From Pogona vitticeps (Eukaryota; Chordata; Lepidosauria; Squamata; Agamidae): DNA of 64,000 nt. Under the pieces are notes generated by a model that searched no databases, was not told the DNA's origin, and saw only the letters and a program-made list of their open reading frames with translations. The translations under genes and the position numbers were made by a program. The stretch covers positions 2,275,501 through 2,339,500 of the forward strand of contig NC_135793.1 in assembly GCF_051106095.1 (NCBI RefSeq). The letters are read 5' to 3'. Shown here one piece after another: positions 1 through 10,939 of this stretch (position 1 is the first letter of the stretch; each line of letters begins with the position of its first letter).

Positions 1-350
1 ACCTCTTGGGCACAAAGGATGCGTGTGACACACAAAGTTGCGTTACGCAGTCATTGTCTAAAGAAAATTGGAGAAGCACGGTTGCTGGGTGTAAACATCC
101 AGCTGCTGAAGAATCTCAGCTTTCCTCTAGAAGGGATAAGCAGGCATCTACGAGTCCTTTAACACTTGGAAGTGTGGCCGGTGCCTGCTTGAGCTGCAAA
201 GTGCCAGAGGAGCATGATGGGAAAGCAAGCAGCTCTTGTAAAAATGGCAGCCGGTGGGGTGAGGAAGATGGGCGAGCCAGGGACCATCTGGCCCCATCCA
301 GACTGAAAACCGGAAGGTGAGCAGATTAGGGTCTGCTTTTGAGTTCTCAC
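1..350. other. FIP1L2 intron 8 or further 3' exon, unresolved
   Basis: An acceptor-like GTTTTCAG on the minus strand near 302-309 opens a short frame (SGWGQMVPGSP...) that stops near 170. I see no clear match to the Pro-rich FIP1L1 region that should follow, so it is left unassigned. Confidence 0.3.
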
Positions 351-456
351 CTGAATGGGATTCTCCTCCGAGGCATGCTTGTCACGCCGCCTTCCTTCGA
401 CTCTCCGGATGGTGCCGGCCTGACCACCAATCACGTCAATTGTCCCTCCCAGCTTC
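351..456 (-). CDS. FIP1L2: FIP1L2 coding exon 8
   Basis: Encodes [20 protein letters not shown] then [15 protein letters not shown], aligned with the FIP1L1 segment [20 protein letters not shown]. Acceptor after a pyrimidine tract (CTCACCAG), donor GTGAGA. This is the last FIP1L2 exon I can support before the window edge. Confidence 0.95.
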
Positions 457-3400
457 CTGGTGAGAAAGGGGGAGAAGCCACAACTCATGGTAATCCTATA
501 AACAGGGAGCGTCTCATCCTGACAGCAAGTCAGCCACTCGGGAAAACCAGTGTTTTAAATATCGAAATGAAGAACTAATAAAGGGCGAATTCCAGTATTT
601 AGGAAGTGGCAGAATCAGTGGGTTGGAAGACCTGAGTGCAGAGTCAGGGGCCTAGGGCACAGTGGTGATTTGAACTCCTGACCCCTGGCTCCATAGTCAG
701 GTGCTCCAACCCACTGACTCTACCACCTCCTAACTACTGAAATGGGATCGCCAGAGTGAATGCTGTGCCAGAGCACCACCACAAGAAAGAGGGACTGGAA
801 AACCACATCTGATAGCCAGACGCTCCAACCCACTGAGCTGTACCAGGGCCAGAATGGCCAACCCCTAACTTTGAGAGGGCAAAAATGAAAGAAGACAAGC
901 AAAAGGAGGAAAATACAACATTGGTTCAAGTTATGATGGGGTCCATCTAAGCCACGTTGTCTTCCCCGTTCGCAACAGCTCCTCAGGTTCTTAGGCTGAG
1001 GTGAGATCCTTCAGAGAAGCCAAGCACAGATCCTGGAACCTTTTATGGGCAAAGCATGAGCTCAAGCCTTAACCTATATACCAATATTCTCAGCACTAAG
1101 AAAACCCGCCGGGAAATGGTTAGGAAACAAGGGTTGGGATCAAACCGAGACAAGAGGGGCGGGCAAGGATTTGGCATAAATGTACGCATGAGACAAGAAG
1201 CTCAAGAAGTGTTCTGTGGTACCTGTTTGGGGGAGGCCCGGCCTTTATCCGACCACCTACTAGGGCCACAAAATCCGTCTTAAAATCCATTTTAATGACA
1301 TTGTTCTCTGGCTCTTTTTCGGCATTTCCTGTTCTTCCTTGCTGAACCTACACCAAGATGGGAAAAGAAAGAGAGACGACCAATCATGTCTACCTTCAGT
1401 CTGGAAAGGGTGTACTTGAGCCTCCCCCCAACTGTCACCTTTGACTTGGAATTCCCACACGGTGGCCTCAACACTTTGGACCGTTTCGTGGTCAATTGGG
1501 AAAAGCAAAAAGAGCCCTGATTCGGACAATAATTACCCATCTGCCCTAAGACACTGCCCATCCCTAAGGTTTATGTACATCTAATAATATACAATAAATG
1601 TTTCTACATTACTACACAATAATGTCCATTAATGTTTGGTGACAGGAAATCTGCAAACTGAACTCACCAAGGTATGAAACCAGGGCTCACTGAATTAAAA
1701 GGAACTTTGTAAATCAACATTTATGCATTTCCTAGGTATAGTTCCCCCCCCGACCACAAATCCCATGATTCTCCATTCTGGGAGTTCCACCAGACCTACA
1801 CTAATCTACGGACACCTAAATACGGCTCACCTGAGAGAAAGGCCTAAACTGGAAGGCTTTGTGGACAAGCTAGGCCTAGCACTGCCTGACTTCCTGTTCA
1901 GAAAGGAAACTGCTCAAGAACTAGAGCTGGGAGCTTCCTTTCTGAACAGGAAGTCAGGCAGTGCTAGGCCTAGCTTGTCCACATAGCCTTCCAGTTTAGG
2001 CCTTTCTCTCAGGTGAGCCGTATTTAGGTGTCCGTAGATTAGTGTAGGTCTGGTGGAACTCCCAGAATGGAGAATCATGGGGTTTGTAGTCCAAAACACC
2101 TGCAAATCCCACACCTAGTATTTTCTATTGTGCCAACCAATCTAGTCAAGTTGGATGGAGAGCCAAGATGTGCCAGGATGAGTGCATCCAACTCAGTTTC
2201 TTACCGTGATCTTATTTTCTGTACTGACAGGGGCGGACGGCTCCAAGCCAAGTTGAAGCCGACGCTGCTTTTCACAATAAGCTTTCCATGTTTCTTCGTT
2301 GAACCCGTAGTTGAAATAGTCGGAAAGGTCAGCACCTAGAAATGAATGGATGATCTGAAAAGAGTGTTTGAGGCAGAACAGAGGCATATTCAGGAGAATA
2401 AGACGGCACGCTGAACTAAGCACATGAATATTGATGCTCTAATCTGCAGTGAGAGGTTTGGGGGGATGAAGCCTACAGAAGAACATCCCTGTTTTGCTCA
2501 TGGCTGGAGAGATACATGTTGGCGCCACCTGTGTCTGCAGAGAAGCAAATCCCCGGGAGTCTTGCCTCCTTCTCTGATTCGTCACCAGAGGTCACTTGAG
2601 AACCTGCGTGACGCTCTGAGTCACAAGCTCTTATTTCCTGGTAGAATGCAATTCCTGGTGGCTTGAAACCCAGCGTTGACCTCAGTGCCTCCAACCGACC
2701 TAACTTTTTACCATCAATCTATAAAGCTCATAAACGTGCATTATTATTTTTTTTATATTAATAGTTCATCCTAACAAAAATGCTGCCCGATCCAGGCCTT
2801 TGGGAGTCTCGATTTTCTTTATTCTTCTATTATTAAGAATAATTTTCTTTATTCTTCTATTATTTTTGGCAAGACCTAAGGCACAACTAAGATCTGCTCC
2901 AAAGTGTAATGTATTGAAGGATGATTTCACTCCTTTTGCAATGTAACTGTAATGGATTTCGAATTATAGGGTATGTCTAACTTCACTCCTTAGATGCATT
3001 TCGTCCCCCAGACCAGAGGCATATCACTTTCATAACTAGAAGGTGATGAAGCCTTATTCTCCTAAAAACACGTTTTTAGCTGCCACGTTTGCCCAATCAA
3101 CTTGCAAATGAATTCTACTTATCCCCAGATGACCAATCCCTGAATTTAAAACAAGGCAATTTGTAGCTCACGGAGTTCTAAAACCTAATGTTAGGAAAAA
3201 CAAACATCTATTATCTATTAAGGGAGCTGTATGTCTAACTGCAATGTCTTACAGTATCTGCTTTTAGCTGCCAATAAATGTATTTTCCTGCACTTCTCAG
3301 ACTTTCCTTGGCTTATATCAAGAGAAATCACCCAAATGAAACCCCAAGACCATCCTTATGGCGTCCACACCAAAAACTGTATGCAAACAGCCCGTTTCAA

Positions 3401-6400
3401 TGTGCCAAAAATGCTTGTTACCAGTGACTTATGTTCTGGAACATAAAATTAAGGCAAAGCACATCTACAGGCCATGCGTCAATTCCATCACCCTGCCTCC
3501 CCCATATCCACTCCACCGCTGAAATGGGGATGAAATGAGGAACATAAAGAAATCTGCTGATAATATTTACCACAAGAAACTCTGAGGCCCCACCTGGTTT
3601 CCTCCACGGTTTGTCTTCAAAGGACTCTAAATCCACTTCGATTACAGGCAAGCCGTTAATATTTCCTGCAGCTTCTAAATCAATTCCTTTGGGCTGTGAC
3701 TTCGCTTTGAAGAAACAGAAAGAGATGCTTAGTGTTAATATTTTGCTCCTGATCCATTCATCGGGAAAGCAAATTGCTCAGCTTAAAAAAAAAAACCATA
3801 CGAAAACAATCATAATTACCCTCCCGTGAATTCAACCCTGCTGTTTGAATGCTTCTAATTTGTGAGGTTGACCATGAGGTTGTTCATCAATATTTTAATC
3901 TGTTTTCTCTCCTTTACTCATGTGTGTGACCATTTGGCATATTGGGTGTTTTACTGGGATATATAGCAGAAAAAAATATATAAATTCAATAATATTATTG
4001 TAACTTCCAACTGCTGATGGAATTATTATTTGTTTCACCCTCAAAAAAAAAAAAACAACAACAACCCAGAGTTGCCATTTTAATGACTTTAAAACTGGCT
4101 TTAAAATGAGAAACAGAACAATAGAAAGATTTTAAAAATATAAATGTTCTTCCTGGAAGAAGTTAGTGTTTCATTTCTAGCACGGTAAGCCTGCGGTGCT
4201 TTAGTTAAGTTGATTGGAGGACATGAGATATGAAAGATACTGAAAACCACTCATAGGGATGGCAGTCAGGTGCAAAGATAGAGTGCTAATGAGTCTTGGG
4301 CTATTGAACTACTGGCCCCTTCCGTTACTGCAGCCATAAAGAGATCTCAGAAGCTCAGTGTCAAGTTTTCAGCTAAGTGCAGTTTAGTGTCACAAACTAG
4401 GATTCAAAGTTGGCTTGTTTCACTAAAGCACAACCAACTAACCATGATTCATCTAAGTTTGGATACAACACTAAACTGTGGTTAGTTACTAAAAGAACCA
4501 AGAGCTTCCAATGTTCTTTTTGGGACCATGCTAGAAGAGAGGATGCACTGGGAGCTGATCAGCCAGATGTTGATTCACAGTATTATAAACCACGATTACT
4601 GTTACACATAAATGGTGCCCAACGGTTCATTTTTTTTCCAGTTTGGTTTTCCAGTGTGATCTGTTTTATCTGCTCTGCTGCAAGAATGTCAAAGATTTAA
4701 CCTGACAAGAACTGGGCGTAGCAAGGAAGATAGTCCTTCTCTCTGCCAGGCTGCCTGAGAGTTTAGGCAGATGAAGAACACTCTGAAACGGTAGAAGATA
4801 GACAACCACATAGGAATTGTTTAAGAAGCATCCTCCCCTTTAGCATGGAGAGGACAAGACAACTGGCAGAAACCTGAAAGCAAAGCTGTCATCACTGATC
4901 TATAGGGCCCCTATTTCCTCTTCCTTAACACTTTTATTTACTTTCCTGATAAGGAGGAGTTTAAGAAAAGTTACCCTAGAGAGTGTTTATGTTTCCGAAA
5001 AATGGCCAAGCCAGAAGAGATTTACAAGAGTTAAATGAGTGACATCTTCACTCAGTATTTATGTAGTTTATGGGGGGGGAAAGAGTCAACATCAAATAAA
5101 CAAAAGCAATATTAATACCTGAGGCAGGTGCTCCATAACCCCGACCTGTTTTTAGATTCAGATTCATAGGGGTGCCCCTACAGAGTGGGGAAAAAAAAGG
5201 ATGTAAACATACTGGCAGCAGACAACTAGACTTTACCTCCACAGAATACCACCTACATCTTGGACTCAAGAAGTTGCAGGACATGGACAAAGAATAAACC
5301 AGTTGAGGGGGGAAACCAAGAAGAACTGTGAGCAACAGAGAGCCTATTCAACTTGGTCAGACGGGGCTCATGACCCAGTATGGGAAGGGTGACCCCTCTA
5401 ATGCCACCCCACTGATGGAGGGCCAACGGTAGAACTTGGTACGGTGGTCCAGAACAGAAGTGGTACTGCACAGAATCCCAGATTCTTTCCTTGGCACGAC
5501 GCTCCCTTTGTTGAAAGGCAGATGGCGATGCTTGGAAAAGTTAATCTTCCAGGAGTTACTATTCATAAATGTCATATTTCCAAGTTCAGATAGATGGGAC
5601 CTGTTTGTATTACTATTATCTGTTGCTGTAAAGAGTCCTCTTGAAAGGGGGCCAACTTTCCAAACAGAAGGTAAGTTTTATTGAACACACTAGTAGGTGT
5701 TCTGTGGCTGAGCAGGGATTTGAACCCAAATCTCCTGAGCTTGTCGCATTCTGGATCTACCTGCACTGCAGCGATTCTCTTGCACAACGCTAGAGCCCCA
5801 AATCATCTGCCAAAGCGGATTGCGGGGAGAGCCACCCTGTTCATATATTACAGCCGAAAAGCATGGAAGGGTTTAATTTGTGATCATGGCAAGAAACGAA
5901 TTTCTATAAGCCAATCAAGCGTCCTCTTTGGGAACTCAGCTAGCTTTTGGAAAGACAAATCGCTTCACCGGTGCCTTAGCCCTCCCTGAATCCATGACGG
6001 ACGGAGGGGAAAGTAAAGACAACACGCTAAAGAGCAAAGCCAAGAGTTGGGTTCTGGAACAGGTGCATGCCTACATGTAAGACGGTGCTCCAGTCTTGAT
6101 GTTGCCGATTGTAACTCGAATGTCATCATCATCGCTGTCGCTGTCGTCCTCGTCCTCTTCTCTGCTCGGAAGGACCTATCACACAGACACAACAGGGCAC
6201 GGTGTGAAATCAAGTCTTCAAAACACAAGAGGGAAGGAGCCACCTGTCTTTTAAGGAGCCTTGACTACCAAATGACACCATGATACAATAACGACCAAAA
6301 AGAGGAGAAAAAGAGATGAATATTTGGCCCAAATGTCTTCATTTAAAGTTGAATTCTAGGTTAGGATGAAAAACCGGAATCATCAAACAAAATCAGCTGC

Positions 6401-9400
6401 CTATGCAGAAGTTCCTTTGTAAGACTTTATAATCTCTGTGGTTTGTAGAATTCGGCATCTGGTATGCACTTGCTGATTCTTTTTCTGCCTTTTAACCAGG
6501 TGATCAAGGCAATGTTTTTGTTCTTATTTGTGTTTATGTTTGCATTCTTGTTGTTTTACTTATTAGTGATGGATATTGCAATTTTGATAGATATTGCAAT
6601 TTTGATTTTTGTATAGGTGTTATGTCTGCTTTTTAAAATCGTGTTGGTGTTATTCTTTTATTGTTTTGTTTCATTTTATTGTAAACCGCCCAGAGTGGCC
6701 TTGCACCCAAATGGGCAGTATTAAAATCTTAACAAACGAAACAAACAAACGAAATAAACCCCGCTTCCTTCCTCGTCCTCCTCTTTCATCCACTGGTGTT
6801 ACGTTTATGCGAACGATTCATTCGATATCAGATACGAAGCAGAGGAGGGTAGAGGTGGTTTGCCCATCCACTGGAAGCACCAGAAAATCCAATAAAATGG
6901 AAACACACAAATTGTTGAACGCACGGCAGCCCTGACTTCATAGAACAGACCATAATATTTTACCAACCAACTGAAGAGCCTCCCAACTTGTCCGGAGTCT
7001 TTCATTTCCACCACCACCTTTCTTTCAGAGTACAGGAAAGAACTGGATTTACCTGCCGCAACAGCTCTCGGTCTTCAGCGATAACCATCCTGTTCTCCTT
7101 GGATACATCTTGCAAAGGGTGGGAGTCTCCATGTCTGGTCGATGGAAAGCACAGAGAGAAGAGGAGCCCATATTGGCTTGTGCCATAAACAAATCTCAGC
7201 CGCAGTGATCCACCATTCTGTCCAGGCAACCCAGTCAAGAGAAAATCCAGGTCCCTCCCACCCTCCACTGCTTTCTGTCTTCTACACAAGCAGTAGGGAC
7301 CATCACCACAACCATCATCCTAGCCATTTCCCCCCCCTCCCCAGACCCCTCTCATCCCCCTCAATGCTCAAGGGTGACAAATGCTAGAATGGCTATCTCC
7401 TGGAAAGGCTTCAGGAATGGGAGTTTAACTCTGCCAAAAAGCCCTGGGCTCTGGTGTACCTTTTCCAGGCAGAAAAATCATTTTAAAAATGCCAAGGTTG
7501 GGCAACAATTTTTAACAGTTTTCAAAAGGCAATGGAACAATATTTTACTTTTGACAGTCCTTCCTGGAAAATGCCAATTTATGATTTTTCAGACCTCGGA
7601 GAATTACATATATGAGTTTGTATGTCTACTCTCCCCCCCCCATATGTAACTCAGAATAAAAAACAAAGATTTACCCAGGAATCAGTCCATCTTCTTGCTT
7701 ACCATTGTCATCTGAAAACAGAAGGGAACAATGTGCTCAAGGCAAACAAAAAGGATAAGAAACTTTCAAATGTACATTTTGGTGCATTATGTTTTCCCCT
7801 TGATCTCACCAACTCCATAGAAGGCAGTGTTAACAATACAGGATACTGAATTTCACACACACACCCCACTCCCAGTTTTGCTAATCTGTTTCAGCAACAA
7901 ATCTAAACATACAGAAAGTATTCCAACCACTTTTAAGAGTAAACCATTTCGTTCCTTGTGAGCTTTCCTGGATGAAGTCCACTTTTTCAGACCCACGGAG
8001 TAGAAATTTAAGTAAATCAAGATGGAAAGGACCCAAGGGTGGTCTCATTGCTCACTTTGATGGTCTTTCCTTCAAGCAACTATAACAGTTTCAACACCGG
8101 TCTATAGTTCATCCTACTGTAGACTCGTCTCCGACCAGTCCTTGCTCCACCTTGTAGGATTAAACCCCATATATATCAAGTTCCAGAAATCCTTTCTTTT
8201 CTTCCCCTGAACCTACACTCAGTACCACTCTCCTCATCTAGGGTTAGGCAGGCAAAGCATTGGCTTCCGTATGCAGCCGCTTTCTATATCCCAACCTAAC
8301 TGCTTCCCGGCACACCTGCAGAACATCCTCTTTGACCCCTCTTCAAATCGTCATAACCTGGGGACGGCGGCCGTGCTGGATCCATCCAGAAGCTCCTTCA
8401 TTGGGCAGGTCTGGTCTCTCTTCTGTCCAACGGCCTGGCCAATCAGGAAGCCCACAAGCAGGGGGTGGCCTCAACCCCTTCTCCTGCTCCCCTTCACCAG
8501 CAGCGGTTCCTGACCAGCCTCTGACAAATCTCTCCTCCCACCCAGTGCCTGAGGGTTCAGGAGCACCCCCTGGATCCCACCCCCCTCCCTGTTGTTACTT
8601 CCCCAACGCCTTTTTGCCCTTGTCCCCCTCTTCCATCTTTTGGCCCACCGGTCAGACGGCAGATGGGCAACCTCCCTGGGGCAGAGACCCACCCTCTTTG
8701 CTGGCCTCCCATGCAGGCCAGCACCCTGCCTGTGCCCTCCCATCCCCCCCCCCCCGAGAAGGATGCTTGGTGGCCGGCCTCCTGGGCTGTATTGCTCTCT
8801 GAGCGGCCTGGGTTGCATCCCTTGCTTCCGTCTATCTCCTTTGCACCACCCTTGCGAACAATTAGTTCTGTTTCCTTTCCTTACAGGAAAGACAGGAGAG
8901 GCAGACAGACAGTCACCCCTCCAGCAGGCCCCTCTGGGGTGTCAGGGCAAGATCCGAAGCCCTGCTGGGATTACTCTCCACCCCTGCCCTTTAGAAGTGA
9001 AGAGGAGGCCGGGTCTTCTCCCTCAGGGCTCCTCCTCACCGGGAAGCCCTGCCTCTTGGGGTTCTCTCGCTCTCTGTGCACCCCCCCAAGCTCTCTTCTT
9101 CTTCCTCCTCCTCCTCCTCCTGGGGGGGGCAGGCCTTTCCGACGTTTCCACCCCAAACCTAAGATTTCATCCCACCCTGTTCTGGGGCCTCCCTCCTCCT
9201 CCTCCTCCTCCTGCTGGCATTTCATCCTCCCAGCATCCTTCCCCAGGGCCTCGGCAAGGCACCCCGAGACCTCGGAGAGCAGCAGAGCAGCCACCTAGAA
9301 AGCCCGCGGCCATCCTCCCATGCCCGGCCTCCGCTGGAAGCCGAGGGCCCCTTTCCACCACCCTGGGCGCCCCCCTCTCTTCTCGGCCCCCCCCCACTTC

Positions 9401-9994
9401 CCTCCGCCGGGCGGACCGCGGGGGAGCCAGGCGCGTCCCGCACGGAGGCCCCACTCCGGCCAGGGGGGAGGCAGGCCTGCCGGGGAGGGGAAGGGAAGGG
9501 AGGCGGATCGGTGCCGCCGAGCGAGACCCAGGCGATGCGCTCCTGGGAGGCGGGCGACGCCGAGGGGGCTCCGCCTCGCGCCTGGCTTTCTCTCCCTTGG
9601 CTGCTCCAGAGAGAGTCTCTCTCTGTGTGTGTGTGTGTGTGTAAAGGAGGGAGGGAAGGGGGATCGATCCTGCCCAAAGACCCGGGGCGGAGGGACCGAT
9701 CCCCAGCGCCTCTTGGCCCTCGCCCGCCATCCTTCCCAGGCAGGGGAGGCGGAGAAAGAGGCGGCGGCCGGAGCCCTTCCCGCCGCCCTCGGCAGGGCTT
9801 TCCCGGCCTCGCCCGCCCTCCATCTCCGGCCAAAGGGGGCGGGGCGGGAAGGGGGGCCAAGGGCGGCGAGGGCCGCCAGGCCGGGCCGGGCGCGGGAGCC
9901 GGAGCCCAGCCGGCTGCTTACCTCCGTAGAGCCACTGCTCCTCGTCCTCGTCGGCCTCCAGCTGCACCGCGGCCGGCTCCAGCTCCGTGGCCAT
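351..9994 (-). CDS. FIP1L2: FIP1L2: Fip1-like pre-mRNA 3'-end processing factor (5' eight coding exons, gene continues off the left edge)
   Basis: Eight coding exons (73, 56, 101, 59, 111, 131, 125 and 106 bp) join in one open frame of 254 codons with GT-AG junctions throughout. Visible in order: a short acidic N-terminus ending EEQWLYG (about residues 18-24), an acidic [13 protein letters not shown] stretch (49-61), [13 protein letters not shown], then [20 protein letters not shown] leading into the Fip1 motif [20 protein letters not shown] (134-153), VQQGRTGN, and the basic block RRVEGRRR. All have direct counterparts in FIP1L1. In that family the N-terminal part contacts poly(A) polymerase and the Fip1 motif contacts CPSF30 in the nuclear cleavage/polyadenylation complex. 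The start has a perfect Kozak match (GCCGCCATGG) inside a CpG island. The N-terminal linker is much shorter than in FIP1L1, and the neighbour is CHIC1, not LNX1/CHIC2, so I call the paralogue FIP1L2. The Pro-rich and Arg-rich C-terminal exons of the family were not found in bases 1-350 and presumably lie to the left. Confidence 0.9.
592..739 (-). repeat. tRNA-like SINE module folded into an inverted repeat
   Basis: Lies in FIP1L2 intron 7. Two copies of a tRNA-like module sit head to head: left arm about 592-652, right arm about 675-739. Both contain the A-box-like segment (CAGTGGGTTGGA), and the minus copy also has a B-box-like GGAGTTCAAATCA. It is a SINE fragment, not a functional tRNA: there is no paired acceptor stem around one body and the arms have diverged. 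Confidence 0.6.
798..872 (-). repeat. tRNA-derived SINE fragment
   Basis: Minus strand reads CAGCTCAGTGGGTTGGAGCG, the same A-box module as the 592-739 repeat. A further piece at about 990-1065 (minus) has tRNA-like text around GCAAAGCATGAGCTC. Confidence 0.5.
1223..1347 (-). CDS. FIP1L2: FIP1L2 coding exon 7
   Basis: Opens with [16 protein letters not shown], matching FIP1L1 [13 protein letters not shown], and ends GPPPN, matching GLPPS. Acceptor GGTGTAG, donor GTACCA (non-consensus beyond GT but in the right phase: AG plus G completes Arg with exon 8). Confidence 0.9.
1752..2091. repeat. Near-perfect 157-bp inverted repeat (hairpin/fold-back element)
   Basis: Arms 1752-1908 and 1935-2091 are reverse complements with only about three mismatches, separated by a 26-nt spacer, inside FIP1L2 intron 6. 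The outer ends carry an ACTACAAACCCCATGATTC-type motif common in reptile dispersed repeats. Each strand translates to the same peptide, so the small ORFs here are by-products. It looks like a young fold-back or MITE-type insertion; no target-site duplication is obvious. Confidence 0.85.
2205..2335 (-). CDS. FIP1L2: FIP1L2 coding exon 6 (Fip1 motif)
   Basis: Carries the family-defining Fip1 motif [24 protein letters not shown] followed by a diverged tail ending STENKIT. In FIP1L1 this region binds the CPSF30 zinc fingers. Acceptor TTTCTAG, donor GTAAGA. Confidence 0.97.
2336..3593. other. FIP1L2 intron 5
   Basis: AT-rich intron without a recognisable gene. A short tandem duplication of an ATTTTCTTTATTCTTCTATT unit lies at about 2812-2870. 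Nothing else could be assigned. Confidence 0.6.
3594..3704 (-). CDS. FIP1L2: FIP1L2 coding exon 5
   Basis: Encodes [20 protein letters not shown] then [17 protein letters not shown], nearly the same as the FIP1L1 segment [20 protein letters not shown]. Acceptor CTTCAAAG, donor GTGGGG. Confidence 0.95.
3705..5118. other. FIP1L2 intron 4
   Basis: Contains A-runs at about 3786 and 4043 and a degraded dispersed repeat near 4410-4500 with inverted CTAACCATG and TGGTTAG motifs. No coding sequence supported. Confidence 0.5.
5119..5177 (-). CDS. FIP1L2: FIP1L2 coding exon 4
   Basis: Encodes [19 protein letters not shown], matching FIP1L1 TAPVNLNIKTGGRVYGTTG. Acceptor TCTGTAG, donor GTATTAAT. The 59-bp length keeps the frame. 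Confidence 0.92.
5178..6074. other. FIP1L2 intron 3 with tRNA-like SINE remnant
   Basis: Positions about 5690-5790 contain GGATTTGAACCCAAATCTCC, a T-arm/B-box-like block followed by a SINE-like tail. The remainder is unremarkable. Confidence 0.4.
6075..6175 (-). CDS. FIP1L2: FIP1L2 coding exon 3 (acidic stretch)
   Basis: Encodes [18 protein letters not shown] followed by [16 protein letters not shown], aligning with the FIP1L1 segment SDSDSDDDEDDVHVTIGD and its continuation. Acceptor GTGATAG, donor GTAGGC; ends two bases into a codon. Confidence 0.92.
6655..6765 (+). repeat. LINE 3' tail fragment (L2/CR1-like)
   Basis: Reads TTTATTGTAAACCGCCCAGA followed by GTGGCC, a GGGCAGTATTAAA motif and an A-rich end. 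This is the typical 3' end of reptile L2/CR1-type LINEs. It lies in FIP1L2 intron 2. Confidence 0.55.
7053..7108 (-). CDS. FIP1L2: FIP1L2 coding exon 2 (short, diverged)
   Basis: Encodes [19 protein letters not shown]. The acceptor is TTTGCAAG and the donor GTAAAT. The 56-bp length is exactly what is needed to join exon 1 (phase 1) to exon 3 (phase 0). It replaces a FIP1L1 segment of roughly 60 residues (starting [20 protein letters not shown]) with no clear sequence match. The call therefore rests on phase, splice sites and charge character, not homology. Confidence 0.65.
9431..9612 (+). repeat. Direct duplication within CpG island, copy A
   Basis: Matches copy B (10763-10939) with substitutions and small gaps. 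The most conserved parts are GAGGCAGGCCTGCC, GAGACCCAGGCGATG and CTTTCTCTCCCTTGGCTGCT. Copy A lies inside FIP1L2 intron 1. Confidence 0.85.
9624..9642 (+). repeat. (TG)n microsatellite
   Basis: About ten TG units following a CT-rich run, directly after duplication copy A. Confidence 0.9.
9922..9994 (-). CDS. FIP1L2: FIP1L2 coding exon 1
   Basis: Codes [20 protein letters not shown] then WLYG. The EEWLYG motif at the end of exon 1 matches FIP1L1. ATG at 9994-9992 lies in GCCGCCATGG. The donor is GTAAG at 9921-9917 and the exon ends one base into a codon. Confidence 0.9.
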
Positions 9995-10762
9995 GGCGGC
10001 GGCGGCGGCGGCGGCGGGGCCAAGCTGGAGGGCTGGAGGTGGAACGCGCAGGAATCAGGCCGGCCGGCCGGCGGCGGGAGGGCAGGGATGCCCGGGAAGG
10101 CAGGCAGGCAGGGCCAAGGGGAGGCCGCGCGTCGCAAGCGCAGCGGAAGGATGCGAGGCGTAAAAGGGGGGGGGGCGAGGAGGAGGAGAAGGACCAGCAG
10201 GCTCAGGATTCCGAGCCGGCGCTGAGCCTGGGCGGCCGCATCCTCTGCGCGCGGGGCGATCGGTGCCGCCGCCCCTGCCGCGCCCGGCTAGAGCGCTGCC
10301 GCCATCGCCTTTCCCCCGCGCTTCTCCCGCCGAAGAGGAGGAGGAGGAGGCGAGCCTGGAAGCGCGCGGGGCGGCGAGAGAGGGCGAGCGGGCGAGGCGG
10401 CACCAGAGGCAGCGGCGGCGGCGGCGGCGGCTTCGCGGCTGCGGCGGCTCCTGCTCCCGCTGCTCCTTTGGGCGGGCGGAAAAGCGGCCGGGTCCTAGCG
10501 CCCACACGAGAAAGAGAGAGAAAGAGAGATGGGGGTCGGAGGCGCTCCGAGCGGGAAGGCACCGCTCGGCGCTGGGCCCGGGGGCTGAAGTCGGGTGGGA
10601 GGGGAAGGAAGAAGGAAACCACAATAAACGCGGGTGGAGAAACGCGGCTCCTTCCGAAGGAAGCCATGGCGAGTCGGGAGCGTAACGAGCCGACAGACCC
10701 AAAGAGATGGCGGCGGGGAAATCAGAGCCTGTTGTTGGTCCCAGAAGCGCTGCGGCAGCGCA

Positions 10763-10939
10763 AGGCGTCCTGCACGAAGGCCCTACACCGAACTGGGGGG
10801 GGGGGGGGCGGGGAGGCAGGCCTGCCTCTGCCGTGGCGGGGAGGGGGATCGAGACCCAGGCGATGCTCTCCTGGGAGGCTGGCGACGCCGAGGGGGCTCA
10901 GCCTCGCACCGGGCTTTCTCTCCCTTGGCTGCTCCAGAG
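10763..10939 (+). repeat. Direct duplication within CpG island, copy B
   Basis: Second copy of the block at 9431-9612, in the same orientation about 1.33 kb away, upstream of FIP1L2 exon 1. Exon 1 itself is not duplicated. Confidence 0.85.

Larger units (their letters stand above)
7109..9921. other. FIP1L2 intron 1, pyrimidine-rich towards exon 1
   Basis: From about 8440 to 9250 the plus strand is strongly C/T-rich with CTC repeats, and long open frames appear on both strands because of composition. No conserved domain or exon was seen. The right part merges into the CpG island. Confidence 0.6.

Noticed and set aside
592-872. Functional tRNA gene
   Set aside because: Only the 5' half and box-like motifs are present; there is no complete cloverleaf. 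The modules recur as dispersed repeats.
1723-2114. Two ORFs on opposite strands encoding nearly the same peptide
   Set aside because: They are a by-product of the 157-bp inverted repeat, not two genes.
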